A stretch of DNA of 64,000 nucleotides from Gracilaria domingensis (taxonomy: Eukaryota > Rhodophyta > Florideophyceae > Gracilariales > Gracilariaceae). The notes beneath the pieces were generated by a model that was not told where the DNA came from, ran no database searches, and worked only from the letters and a program-made list of their open reading frames with translations. The stretch's first letter is position 1; every line of letters starts with the position of its first letter. Of the stretch, positions 18,801 to 28,700 are shown in pieces. The stretch is taken from the NCBI GenBank assembly GCA_022539475.1, contig VCMS01000172.1, forward strand, positions 53,675-117,674, read 5' to 3'. The position numbers and the translations under genes were made by a program.

Positions 18801-20166
18801 CCAGATTCGGTACCCTGTACCCACTCCAGCGCACCCCCCTCACCTCGGCGTGCACAACATGCCTTTTGGTTGCACCGGGCTACTGGAGGAGGATGAAAAT
18901 GGCCATTACGTGATTGCTTTCGAGGAAGAGCTTCCTCAAGAAGAGTTCTCGACGCAGGTCCCCCCAACACCTGTTAGAGAGTTGGAAGCTCAACCCGACC
19001 ACTGGCAAACAGAGCCGCGTACAACTGGCTCTGGTGAAGGACACTCTACTTCACGTGATAGTAAGCCGAAGGTTGCGTGTCCCGCTCCTGAGATCGAATA
19101 CTCCCTGTTAGATCCTGTCGCGTTTGATGGCAAAGGTCGTATACTGGATCGAAGAGACTACCCTCCTGACACGAGTCACGAAGAAGTCATCCTCAAAAGG
19201 CTTTCACACTTGCCCAGCAGGGAGCAACAGGAACTACTTCGTGTTTTACTTGACCTTGGGGTGGTCGCCTGGTCTTTGTATGATCTTCGACCTGCAGATG
19301 TACCAGTCATGCATGAGTTCTCACTGACGACCCAGACTCCGATACACTCAAGAGTTCGTAGGCTTCCGCCGCGACATGACGAAGTCGTCAAGAAGGAACT
19401 CGGTAAAATGCTTGACGCTGGGATAATCAAACCTTGTACATCTGCATGGTCCTTTCCGATCGTCATTGCGACCAAAAAGGATGGCAAGCCAAGGTTCTGT
19501 GTGGACTACCGAGCTCTGAACCAAGTTATGAAAGCGGACAGATGGCCCTTACCTCATATTGAACAAATCTTTGATGACTTGGGCGGCTGTTCGTTCTTCA
19601 CTACGCTTGACCTCTTCTCCGGATACTGGCAAATCAGAATGTCACCTCGGTGTAAGGAGATGACCACCTTCGTTTGCCGTCAAGGAACCTATCAGTTTGA
19701 GGTCATGCCCTTCGGCTTGATGAACGCCCCCTCAACATTCCAAAGAATGATGGACTCTATCCTCAACAAGTATCCGTTTGTAAGGGTCTATCTGGACGAC
19801 GTGGTTATCTATTCAAAAACCTTAGAGGATCACGTCGAGCACATCAAGTTGGTACTAAGGACAATTGCCTCCCATGGGTTGAAGCTGAAGATCTCTAAGT
19901 GCGACTTTGCCCATCCCAAGATTGAACTGCTCGGACATGTTGTCGACCAGAGCGGAGTTGCAGTGGACGCGAAGAAAATAGAGGCCATCAAGGCGGCTCC
20001 GATCCCTAAGACAACCACTGAACTGAGGAGCTTTCTTGGGCTTGCTGGCTACTACCGCCGGTTTATCAAGCACTTTGCCAAAACTTCGGCAGTTCTCCAT
20101 GCAGCAACGTCCGGAAATCGGAAACTAGTGTTCAACAATGAAATGGTTGAAGCCTTCAAAACCTGA
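15820..20166 (+). pseudogene. gag-protease-RT polyprotein, first open frame (1448 aa)
   Basis: The start is ATG 15820, inside the last 12 bases of the 5' LTR. Domains in order: gag capsid-like region (1-230); two CCHC zinc knuckles (about 243-280, CSYCSQPGHFAARC and CSVCGKLGHSATTC); a basic segment; an aspartic protease with LLDSGAIPN (about 481; DSG instead of DTG); a long acidic region holding two copies of a 75-80-residue domain (about 740-817 and 964-1042); and RT with FCVDYRALN, LDLFSGYWQI, MPFGLMNAPSTF and the catalytic VYLDDVVIY (about 1323). It ends prematurely at TGA 20164-20166 between RT and RNase H, where one base is missing from a C run; the rest of pol continues in another frame. 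The product would package and copy the element's RNA. Confidence 0.9.
15832..15850 (+). other. Putative primer binding site
   Basis: The first bases after the 5' LTR are TGGTACTCTCGAGGAG, beginning with the TGG expected to pair with a tRNA 3'-CCA. The matching tRNA was not identified. The 13-mer TGGTACTCTCGAG also occurs inside the LTR 81 bases upstream (15751-15763). The site lies within the gag coding frame. Confidence 0.45.
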
Positions 20167-21965
20167 AGGAAAAGCTAACCAGTCCTCCAGTGTTGGCCTT
20201 TCCCGACTTTGACAATCCGTTTCGGGTCGAAACCGATGCTTCTTCATTTGCGTTGGGCGCCGTTCTCGCTCAGAAGAAATCTGATGGCATGTTTCACCCA
20301 ATTCAGTATGCCAGCCGGACTATGACTGCAGCTGAAAGGAACTACGCGGTCTGTGAGCAGGAGGCGCTTGCTGTCATCTTTGCGTTCAAGAAATTTCGGC
20401 TATACCTACTTGGAGCAAAGCCATTTCAATTGATTACAGACCATCAGGCGCTGAAGTATGCGTTTCAGAAGAAGGATGTACATGGGCGTTTGGCCAGGTG
20501 GCTCGATTTCCTAGCTGAATACGAGTTCGAGGTTGTGTACCGCTCAGGGGATAAGAATTGCGCTGCTGATTATCTTTCGCGCTACTCCACAATAAGGGGG
20601 CATCATGCTCCAGAGGTGGCGACTACTGTTTCTTCCCCTACATGTGAAGCTTTTTCAGGCCTCGAACCTTATTATGCAAATATTGGTCGATATCTGAGCG
20701 CCCTTCCGGTCGATGAGCCCAACTCGAGCCTCAGAGGGGCGATCAAAAGGAATTCTAAGAAGTTTATGGTATGGAATGGGCAGTTGTATCGTGGAATGGG
20801 GTCCGGGCTACGGCTCCTTCCTCACGTCAATGAAAGGCGTAAACTCTTGAAAACATTTCATGACGATGTGGGACACTGGGATGTCAGGGCGACCAGAAGG
20901 CACGTCATTGATCGATTCTGGTGGCCCAATATTCACTCTGATGTCACAACCTACGTCAAGAGTTGTGATGGCTGCCAGTTCATGGGGTCTTTTCTTGCTT
21001 ACCGAGCGGGGCAACGAGCCCCGCTGACGGATATATTCCACACGTTTTCAATTGATTTCGCCGGACCCCTCAGGGTGACAAGGAACGGAAACCGATTCTT
21101 GCTCATTGGGGTCGAGCACCTCACGGGATGGCCGATCGCAGTGGCAACTCGAACATCTACTGCAGTCGATGTAGTCAACTTTATTAGAAGGAAGATCGTC
21201 GCGCCCTTCGGCTATCCCCGCACGATTGTCTCCGATAACGCTACCTCCTTTCTCGCGTCAAGTGTCCAAGCTTATCTAATGCGTCATGATATCACTCTCA
21301 AACCGGTGCTCGCATACGCACCTATGTCTAATGGACGCGCAGAAAGAAGGGTAGGGACGATCAAGAGGGCGATCGCGAAAACGATTCATGATCAGAACTC
21401 CGATTGGGATGAAGTACTCCCGGAGGTTCTCTATGGTTATCGCACTCGACAAATGGCCGAAGGATATTCTCCATTTCAGCTCATGTATGGAGTACGGCCC
21501 CGAATGCATCCATCAGATCCTCCTTCCCTGATAGCCACGCCATCACTTGGTCATCGTGAGGTGGAACTACAAGCCTCCACTCTTGGGAGGGCCACAAGGG
21601 TATTGCAGCAGCCTCACCGTCAAGACGATGAGCGTCGTGGACATCGGTTCGCTGTTGGAGACCAGGTACTGGTAATGCGTCGTGAAGCCCTTAATCTTTC
21701 GGTGAAATGGCCATCATTCAAATCAAAATTTTATGGACCATGCCACGTCGTTCGGGCCAATCATCTTCGGTACATATTGGTTTCTCCACACCGACGTATG
21801 TCGAGAAGGGGCATTCATGCGAGACGCTTAAGACCTTACCGTCCTAGACCAAGGCATATGACCCGAGAACAGTACGATATGAAAGAAATAATCAGCCCGA
21901 AGCGGCATGCCCGGTCGTGGTACAAGGAGGACCAAATCCAACCAGACCCCCTGCTGACTATCTGA
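20167..21965 (+). pseudogene. pol continuation: RNase H and integrase
   Basis: Downstream of the frame break the second frame is open to TGA 21963-21965 and encodes the rest of pol. RNase H begins with VETDASSFALGAVLAQ (Asp and family-typical spacing) and includes YAVCEQEALAV and TDHQALKYAF. Integrase has the HHCC zinc domain (FHDDVGH...SCDGCQ). The catalytic triad candidates are Asp in FSIDFAGPL, Asp in IVSDNATSF and Glu in SNGRAERRVGTIKRA. Further on a GPY/F-like module (KFYGPCHVV) is present; no chromodomain is seen. It has no ATG of its own at the junction and depends on the upstream frame. Confidence 0.9.
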
Positions 21966-22867
21966 GGATAATTGTGGCTGGATGGAGACTTTCTGAATGG
22001 CTTTCCCCTGTCAGCACGAGTACAAACGATCTACAGAAGGTGGCATGGAACCTATTACATGTTTACCTTGGGACTTTCAAACGACATGGACCCTACATAA
22101 CCGAGGGTCTTCTTACTAAGCTGGTCTCATTGACAGGAAGGGTGAACCCTTTCATTATACCGCTTGTGGGTCAGCAGTTTGTCTTTTACTACTATCACTT
22201 TGCGGTGGCTCGCTATGGACATCTTCCCCCGCAGAGAACTTACGGAGTGGAGGTGTCAAGCTTCCTGCAGCGGATTGAAGCTGGAGAGGCTTTCGAGATC
22301 GATCTGGCATATGACCAAGATCGCGGTGACGTACCTCCTCCGCTCCAGATTGAAGAAACCACCCCAGTAACGCCGGCTCTTCTTGCAATGCCGATAATTG
22401 TTGACTACGAAGTCTACAACCAGGACGTGAACTACTTGGAAATGGAAATCGGTGGGCGCACACTTGAGAACTGGCTCTCCCCACTAGAATGTGAGGACTG
22501 GGAGAAGCATTCTATTGTTTGGAATTGCTTTCATCTCTGCTTGAGTATTCATCTCGTATACGGTCAGTATTTTACACAGTATGCCCATGTGATGCTTGGC
22601 AGATTGGCTAGAAGGCTCCATCCGCAGATGAACAGGCTTGGCGCGGATAGGACGATATTCTTTCTATATCACTATGTCATTGGAAAGTATGGACATCTAC
22701 CAGCTGCTGCGACGCACGAAGAGCAGGTGGAAGACTACATTCGTCGTATTGAAAATCATGAAGAGTTCCTCATTGACTTTGAACCAGATCCTGAGTATCC
22801 AGAACCTCCACACCCTTTCAGGTATACTACCGAAGAGATTTCGCGGGACGGACCCTTGGAACATTGA
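21917..22867 (+). CDS. Extra retrotransposon ORF with duplicated ~105-aa domain
   Basis: This open frame overlaps the end of the integrase frame, is shifted relative to it and runs to TGA 22867. It has no early ATG (first Met about residue 155), so it is most simply the C-terminal extension of the polyprotein. The overlap contains a C5 run (around 21950) where gain of one base would join the frames. The protein is two tandem copies of one domain: each starts (W/R).L..WLSP, has WN..H..L and Y, a leucine-rich stretch with R, then F.YYH(F/Y)....YGHLP and ends RIE..E.F.ID. Copy 1 is about residues 24-128, copy 2 about 180-288. No similarity to envelope, chromodomain or known gag was recognised. 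Function unknown. Confidence 0.7.
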   Translation: MVQGGPNPTRPPADYLRIIVAGWRLSEWLSPVSTSTNDLQKVAWNLLHVYLGTFKRHGPYITEGLLTKLVSLTGRVNPFIIPLVGQQFVFYYYHFAVARYGHLPPQRTYGVEVSSFLQRIEAGEAFEIDLAYDQDRGDVPPPLQIEETTPVTPALLAMPIIVDYEVYNQDVNYLEMEIGGRTLENWLSPLECEDWEKHSIVWNCFHLCLSIHLVYGQYFTQYAHVMLGRLARRLHPQMNRLGADRTIFFLYHYVIGKYGHLPAAATHEEQVEDYIRRIENHEEFLIDFEPDPEYPEPPHPFRYTTEEISRDGPLEH

Positions 22868-22914
22868 TCAAAACCGTAAGTTCATGGTCGCCCAGGCGTA
22901 GCGACCGCTGAGTT

Positions 22915-22922
22915 GGGGAGTG
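22915..22922 (+). other. Putative polypurine tract
   Basis: GGGGAGTG lies immediately before the 3' LTR (starts 22923), the place and composition expected for plus-strand DNA priming. Confidence 0.55.
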
Positions 22923-23464
22923 TGTGGAGGCGGATGCAGGGGAGTGTCCCGCCACCCCAGGGACACTCCCGAACAATTTTTTTCTATATCTCCGACACCT
23001 TCCACCCCTGGACTGCGCCGTCACTCCCGCCGTCTGCGCCCACCGCTGCGCGCCGTGCGCTGCGACGCGGCGGCAAGGATGATGAGGTTTCGCGCCGCGC
23101 GCCGCGGCGCGCCCCCGACGAAGATGAAGAAGTCGCGCGCCGCTCGCTGCGGCGCGCCTGAAGAGGAGTATAATGAGGTTGCGCGTCGCGCGCCGCTGGC
23201 TGCGGCGCGCCCGCCGCTAAGCAGTCTTTGGAAGCTCGCGCCCCGCACGTTGCGGCGCGCCAGCTGCAGGGTAGGAAAGGAACGTGCGCGCAGCACCTGA
23301 CGCTGGAGGACAGTGAGTGGAGCGCTCTCTTCGGGGAGCTCAGAAAGTTGTGGCGCGCTCTGTCGCGCGCGTCGGAACACATACGACCAGAAGATACAAA
23401 TCAATTTAATCGAGAAGCAGGAGTTCTATGACAAAGAGGCAATCGAAGATACGAGAAATGGATA

Positions 23465-23875
23465 TCAATCAGAGGACAACAAAGCTTTCACAGCGTCATG
23501 AACGAGATGAAGCGCCCGTGCGCGGGAGGGAGAGCGTAGCACCATCATGGAAAGCGCCAACCCAACACCAATCCCGCGCACGAACAGTACTGGGAGCTCG
23601 TTAAGATTGTCTTTGAGCTCATCCATCGATATTCCACGCTTGAAGAGGAAGTCATATAGAGCCTCCTCGCAGGCGAAAAGTTGCGCTTCGGTACGTTCTT
23701 CGGTGGCAACATCGTCTTCGTTCGCAAATGCGGCGTCCTCCTCGAGCTGAATGGTGTCCGCAGTAACTTCTTTTGCTTCGCTCTCGATCAGGACGGTTGA
23801 TTTGGCACGCGGAACATCGGAATGGTCGGTATCGTCGTCGGTCATAGTAGCAATAACTTCGTTTGGAGTTGACAT
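23465..23875 (-). CDS. Antisense LTR-encoded acidic small protein (3' LTR copy)
   Basis: Identical in protein sequence to the 14231-14641 ORF. Because it sits in the 3' LTR, a promoter placed to transcribe it would direct antisense RNA into integrase and ORF3 of the same element, whereas the 5' copy would transcribe out into the 12129-13583 gene. Function unknown. Confidence 0.6.
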   Translation of the reverse strand: MSTPNEVIATMTDDDTDHSDVPRAKSTVLIESEAKEVTADTIQLEEDAAFANEDDVATEERTEAQLFACEEALYDFLFKRGISMDELKDNLNELPVLFVRGIGVGLALSMMVLRSPSRARALHLVHDAVKALLSSD

Positions 23876-24342
23876 CGTTCAAAAGATGGACACCTGAAAG
23901 GCGGTGGTAAGATAGGGGAAGCATGGCAGACCTGAGAGGCACCGAAGGGTAACTATAATATCGAATATACCGCCATGATAACTGGTCACGCACGCACAAT
24001 CGTGATAGTGCCACGATGGCACGACATGGAAGGTGGATGTCATCCGGAGGACTAGTTGAAAACCTAAATAGCCAGAAGAAATCTGGCCAACCACCGACCT
24101 ACATAACGAAGAACCGTACGTTGACATTATTACCTATTATGGACATGGTGAGCAATATTAAGTTGTTTGTCACAAGACGACAATCGGCGCACCGTATCAC
24201 CAACAGCCAATGAACAGGAGACATAACGAAGAACCGTACAACGGTATCACAACCAAGTATATGACCTGGTGAGCCGTTCTGAATGCCTTGGTGAAAGATG
24301 ATATTAGGTGTTCGCTTGCGGTGACCATGCATTATCACAATT

Positions 24343-24396
24343 GTAGATATAAACCCCCGAGTTCGAGCGCTCGCTGCAAACTCAACTCGGGCAGAC
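24343..24396 (+). promoter_or_regulatory. LTR TATA box and palindrome (3' LTR)
   Basis: Same sequence as at 15109-15162. Transcription from here would run rightwards into the 25413-26333 gene, about 1 kb downstream. Confidence 0.55.
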
Positions 24397-25412
24397 CACT
24401 TCCCCTCCGGACGACTTCCCCCATCCTGGCCTCTCTCGCCTTTCTTCCTCCCCTTCCGTCGTCGCCAACCTTCCTTCCTCTGGCAATCCCATCTTCCCTT
24501 AGCGCAGTCTGCGCCTCCCTGCCACCAGCCTTTCCCCCTACATTTCCTTATTCCCGGCGGCCCGGTCTCCCGCCGTTCCCTAGCCAGTCGCCTTGTGCTG
24601 CCCTCCATTGGGCTCGTTCGCACACTGCGACCATCACCCATCACTACGTCTCCGTTCTCCCAGACGGACGTTGGCAGTGTTACGCATTGCGCTGGTTTTA
24701 TTTCTGTCGCTACCTCGCCTGGTTGTTAGGTTCGTGGTGGCATCGACGACAGACTCTATCGCTTTAGTCCTACCACACTATTGTCCCGCCGACAGCTCTT
24801 GTGTGTCTTGGTCTGTTGGCCCTGCTTTCTGTTGTTGTGTTGGCTCTCGGTATCGGACGCTGAGCCATATCCTCGGTTGATTCTTACCCCTGCTTTCAGT
24901 TTGCGGGGAGTTTCCATCTATCTTGGGGTTATCTTGTCTGCTCCTGCAGGCATCTGAGCTACGTGAATCTGTCGCCCTTTGGGCTGGTACTCTCGAGCAT
25001 TTATTGTGTCGCTCTCCTTGGGTTTGTCACCACCCGCGCTGTTTCCCCCAAAAATGGCGTCCACAGTTGACATGGCGTAAGTGAAGGGCATAGTGATGGG
25101 GAGTCCAGCTATTACAAAAAAAACGGCTACTCGCTGACGCGCCGGAAACAAGGCACAGCAAGGTTCTGACGTCACCCCTTCGTTGTTTGTCCAGACAAAT
25201 AAAAGAGCAATCAAATGACCAACCGTATGGAGCGTCACGCTTGGATGTAAGCTTTTGCACGTACACGTAACTTTCGTAAAAATCCAACCTGCGCAATATG
25301 CAGCAAGGCATTGATCCTCAAAAAACTACATGCAACTCCGATTTAAAGCTCAGATACTTCTCGCCATCAAGCCCTTCGGAGTCCACTTCCACAGTATTAT
25401 CCAGATTATACA

Positions 25413-26333
25413 ATGAAGACCTTCTCTTTCCTGTTTACATCTATCTTTTTGATCCTCTCGTACGTCGATGCTACGGTTATCCTAACGCCAGGGGCCGCCG
25501 AACAACGTACCGAATACTCCCCACGCGGCGCCAACTTTTCACCGTGCGTTGATCAGTCACAATGCCTACCAAACCGTCAATGTCTTGCACTGGTATCTGT
25601 CACCGCTCCGGAGCGTTGCACTTCCGGAAAGTACTGTGCTTGCGTGCCGCGAGGGGAAGGTTCGTGGCGTTGCTCCGCCGATGGCTCGTGCGATGAACAC
25701 GAAACTTGCATGCCAATGCCCGAAATCTTCCCGCCAGACCGAGTTTGCGTCGACAACTCTCAGATTGAGACTGTTCGCGACCTCCTTTACTGTGATGATG
25801 AAAGCGTTTGTGAGCCTAGCGGTCGGACATGCGTGGTACTGGAAGATGGGCTTGGCTTTTGCGCAGCACCGCTTCCTTCTGCATCCGACCAGATTGTCGA
25901 TAATGAAGAGCCTGACATGGGCCCCTCTGCCGAGGAAGAACTGGAAGAAAATGGCAGTTCGGACGCAACTGCTGCGGAAGAAGCACCTTCTTCGACCGCG
26001 TGCATAGCTGCTCATCACTTGGACGCGCACCGAAAGCAAAACGCATTGCTTTACTCTAACGATGTGAACGCATACGTTCTTTGCGATCCGGATAACAACT
26101 GTGCCACTGATGGACATATGGTATTGTTTGAGGGCCGCGCCATGATGATGAAATCCTACTGCATGAATGTCCGTTGTGAACGGATGTTGATGAAGGTGAA
26201 CAGCTTAAGGTGGAGTCGTGCTGCTACAGTAGCCTCACATCGAGAAGGGTTGGTGTTCACTGCGTTCTCTGCTAGATTTGCGACGCGAGTGGAGGAAGCG
26301 GCTTTGACGGCGGTGATGCGACTTGGGTTTTAG
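25413..26333 (+). CDS. Secreted Cys-containing protein, unknown function
   Basis: The 306-aa ORF runs from ATG 25413 to TAG. A signal peptide (about 20 residues, ending VDA) is followed by an N-terminal region of about 130 residues with roughly fourteen Cys in small, evenly spaced groups, suggesting small disulphide modules. Then come an acidic Glu/Ala/Ser-rich spacer (about 160-195) and a C-terminal segment with Cys, Met and Arg. The family is not recognised. Before the retrotransposon landed, this gene and the 12129-13583 gene were divergent neighbours separated by about 450 bp, so they may have shared a promoter region. The C-terminal 50 residues look less constrained, and the annotated stop could follow a late frameshift. 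Confidence 0.7.
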   Translation: MKTFSFLFTSIFLILSYVDATVILTPGAAEQRTEYSPRGANFSPCVDQSQCLPNRQCLALVSVTAPERCTSGKYCACVPRGEGSWRCSADGSCDEHETCMPMPEIFPPDRVCVDNSQIETVRDLLYCDDESVCEPSGRTCVVLEDGLGFCAAPLPSASDQIVDNEEPDMGPSAEEELEENGSSDATAAEEAPSSTACIAAHHLDAHRKQNALLYSNDVNAYVLCDPDNNCATDGHMVLFEGRAMMMKSYCMNVRCERMLMKVNSLRWSRAATVASHREGLVFTAFSARFATRVEEAALTAVMRLGF

Positions 26334-26980
26334 CTGTGTAGTCGACTAAGAAGCTTGACCATTAACTATGTACATAGGGTACGTAACGTAGACGATAGAA
26401 TTTGATACCTCTGTAAAGCTCTTCTTATAAGGCCTTACTCCTGCATGAGTCACCTCTTGTAAGATTGTTGCATTCTGTTGAGGAAAATTACCGAAGTTAG
26501 CTTCGCGTCATCCAAGACGGGCAAGAGGACAAAAGGACATGTTACAACCAATAAATACAATCTAAAACGCAACGACTGTTTACAAAGATTGTCACTTCCG
26601 TGTGCAAAACGACATCAGTAACAATAACAATTCGGCTTGGCCTTGTTACTCCTACTCTGTGCGGACAAAAAAATTAGAGATGGCGACAAAGCGATGCAAA
26701 AGTATGACGATGAATACTTATTCACGGTGTACAAAATGTTTCAGCGTTACGTCACGTTACAAATGTACAACGATTAGTACAGCAATGCGAAAGAATGCTC
26801 TAGAGTCTGGACACTAGGCATGAAGCTTCGTCATTACACCGCCTAGGGCATGAGAGCTTCCCTCGTCCTCATCATGCCTCTAACTTTCATCTGCACTCAC
26901 TCTTCTTACTTCCACTATCGAGGCTCACGATTCTCTTTCGAAAGACGTTTTACCCGTAACATTCATCATCCACTGCCATC
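26334..26980. other. Intergenic, no gene seen
   Basis: AT-rich spacer between two plus-strand genes, without a clear TATA box near 26820. It should contain the 3' end of the upstream gene and the promoter of the 26981 gene. Confidence 0.4.
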
Positions 26981-28384
26981 ATGAACCCTGAGATAACTAT
27001 TCACGTAACTTCCGGCATCGTCAACGCGCTCGTTTTCCTGTTCTTCGATTTTCTGCTTCTCACCTTATTTGCCTCCGTGCTTCAGTCATTTCAATGGCGT
27101 TCTGTCCGTGGTCGAATGCTGGACGGCGAAACGGTTAAAGTCTCCGATTCGCGATACGGTCCATTAGCAGTGGGTATTCGAAATGATCACACTTTCCGAC
27201 ACCATGTTCTGGTTCTAGTCCACCTTTTGTTTCTCTCTATGCTCTTCTTGCACACACTGGGTATCAATGGTAGTACGAAACTGAGCAATCGTCCCATCAC
27301 ACGCTCCTTCGTCACCGCGGTTGTTGCGAATGAGTCCGATTTCGGCGTGGACCGTATATCTGCACGACAGTTTTCCAACTGCGCAATATATACAGGACCA
27401 TCCATCTCATACTATCCATTGGCATTTGATACCGTCGAGTCAGGAGTAGTATCCGATCCCGTTGGTCTTCGCGACGAGGATGGTTCCATCGTTCCGTTCA
27501 ATCACTCTTCCTTCGTTTGTCAAAGTTCAAACCTCGACCCGCTGGTTGTTGTTCCCAACTGCGGAAGTTCTGCTCTCGACTGCAACAACCTCAACATATC
27601 GTCACCTGCCACTATGGTCGCTACCCGGACTGAACAACCACTTGTCAACACTATCGTTAAGTTCGCAGGTAATCCGCCTCCTTTGCTAATTCTCCACACA
27701 TCAGCCCGCCTTGAAAACATTTCACAACCCGAACGTCATCCATTAGCATCATATGACCGTCTCATCTGTCGGCAATTACCAACTCGGGATGCTGGGAGCA
27801 ATCCTCTTGAGGTCGTGTCATTTAACTGCATATTGGGCGTATGGAACCACACTGCATCTCTGTTTACGTTTCGATTGGGCTCAGCCACCACCACTGCGAA
27901 TAGCTCTTCTATTGAAACATGGAACGAACTACTGGATTTGGGGCTCCCTCTAACATTTACGGCCACCACTGCGCAAATGTCTATTGAATGGCACGCAGAT
28001 CTTTCGGGTGAAGATATCTTTGTGGAGGTGTTGTTTATTCTCAAGAACGACATGTTGACAGCACGTGCGTTTCTTGACCTACTTGTATCGCGAGCGGTCG
28101 TGCCTACATTTGTGAACTCAAACACCACACTCCTTTTTGAACAAGTACCTGTCAACGTCACTGATATACATGTGGGTGTGGTGGTGGGGTACGTCGTTTT
28201 GTTCGTGTTCGTAGTTAACGTGGCTTTGTTCCTGAGATTCAGTCGAGCGGGGGATGAAAAGAATATTCTAACATGGGGTGGTCTCTCCCACATGTTGGAC
28301 TGGCTACTTACCGATGAGAACATGAGAAAGGATGACTCGCTTCAAGTGTCTCTAAGGAGTTTGGAGAAGCAAATGCTCCAATGA
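26981..28384 (+). CDS. Membrane protein with large ectodomain, paralogue family
   Basis: The 467-aa ORF starts at ATG 26981. Hydrophobic segments lie at about residues 13-36, 75-97 and 395-420. The region between the second and third has Cys and several Asn-X-Ser/Thr sites (NHSS, NISQ, NHTA, NSSS, NVTD), so it is probably extracytoplasmic and glycosylated. It is a diverged paralogue of the 12129-13583 protein: same length, same topology, and shared blocks including the SIxYxxxxFDTV and LGxWNxxAS.FTFR.G regions. The two copies lie on either side of 25413-26333 in the pre-insertion order, which looks like a small local gene family. Function unknown; a cell-surface role is inference. Confidence 0.8.
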   Translation: MNPEITIHVTSGIVNALVFLFFDFLLLTLFASVLQSFQWRSVRGRMLDGETVKVSDSRYGPLAVGIRNDHTFRHHVLVLVHLLFLSMLFLHTLGINGSTKLSNRPITRSFVTAVVANESDFGVDRISARQFSNCAIYTGPSISYYPLAFDTVESGVVSDPVGLRDEDGSIVPFNHSSFVCQSSNLDPLVVVPNCGSSALDCNNLNISSPATMVATRTEQPLVNTIVKFAGNPPPLLILHTSARLENISQPERHPLASYDRLICRQLPTRDAGSNPLEVVSFNCILGVWNHTASLFTFRLGSATTTANSSSIETWNELLDLGLPLTFTATTAQMSIEWHADLSGEDIFVEVLFILKNDMLTARAFLDLLVSRAVVPTFVNSNTTLLFEQVPVNVTDIHVGVVVGYVVLFVFVVNVALFLRFSRAGDEKNILTWGGLSHMLDWLLTDENMRKDDSLQVSLRSLEKQMLQ

Positions 28385-28556
28385 CTAGAAAGTCATCATG
28401 AACCCGAGTCTAACTCACGATGAAGGTGGGCCTACGATCTTGTACGCCAATGGTATCTCGTCGCAATATGATGCGGTTGCTTGCAGAAGTGAGAGCAAAT
28501 GGCGTTGTTGCAAGACTAGAAATCAAGAGTTGTATTACAAGTTGTAACATTATAAG

Positions 28557-28700
28557 TGTGGACGCCATTTTTTTGTAACCAGACGAAACGGCGCGGGTGG
28601 GAACCAACCCAAGTCAAGCAACACAATAAATGCTCAAGAGTACCAGCTTAAACGACAAAAGATAATACGTTAGCTCAGCAAAACACAAAATAGCCTTATA
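28557..28700 (-). mobile_element. Degenerate LTR 3' end
   Basis: The minus strand shows the LTR terminus: a CTGGTACTCTTGAGCA segment, TTTATTGTGT, a GGTTCCCACCCGCGCCG segment and a terminal AAAATGGCGTCCACA. Similarity to the other LTRs fades beyond about 28700. No matching 5' end or target duplication was found, so it is an old or broken copy. It lies 170 bp after the end of the 26981-28384 gene. Confidence 0.65.

Larger units (their letters stand above)
13689..25065 (+). mobile_element. Complete Ty3/gypsy-type LTR retrotransposon, 11,377 bp
   Basis: Two 2143-bp LTRs (13689-15831 and 22923-25065) enclose gag, protease, RT, RNase H, integrase and an extra ORF. RT/RNase H before integrase places it with Ty3/gypsy. 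The 5-bp target duplication GTTGA flanks it (13684-13688 and 25066-25070). By eye only four substitutions separate the LTRs (at 13887, 14157, 14158, 15246 of the 5' copy), so insertion is recent. The polyprotein frame is broken at about 20165 and again near 21950. Unusual features are an antisense gene inside each LTR, a duplicated domain between protease and RT, and a duplicated-domain ORF after integrase. The elements at 156-1878, 34555-36591 and 28557 are relatives. Confidence 0.95.
22923..25065 (+). repeat. 3' LTR
   Basis: Same length as the 5' LTR, offset 9234 bases, with four substitutions seen by eye. It is followed by target duplication GTTGA (25066-25070). Its terminal ATG (25054-25056), which serves as the gag start in the 5' copy, here reads into flanking DNA and meets a stop after eight codons. 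Confidence 0.95.

Noticed and set aside
20155-20170. Programmed -1 frameshift site between RT and RNase H
   Set aside because: No classical slippery heptamer, and this is not a usual frameshift position in gypsy elements; a one-base loss is simpler. Kept only as an alternative in the findings.
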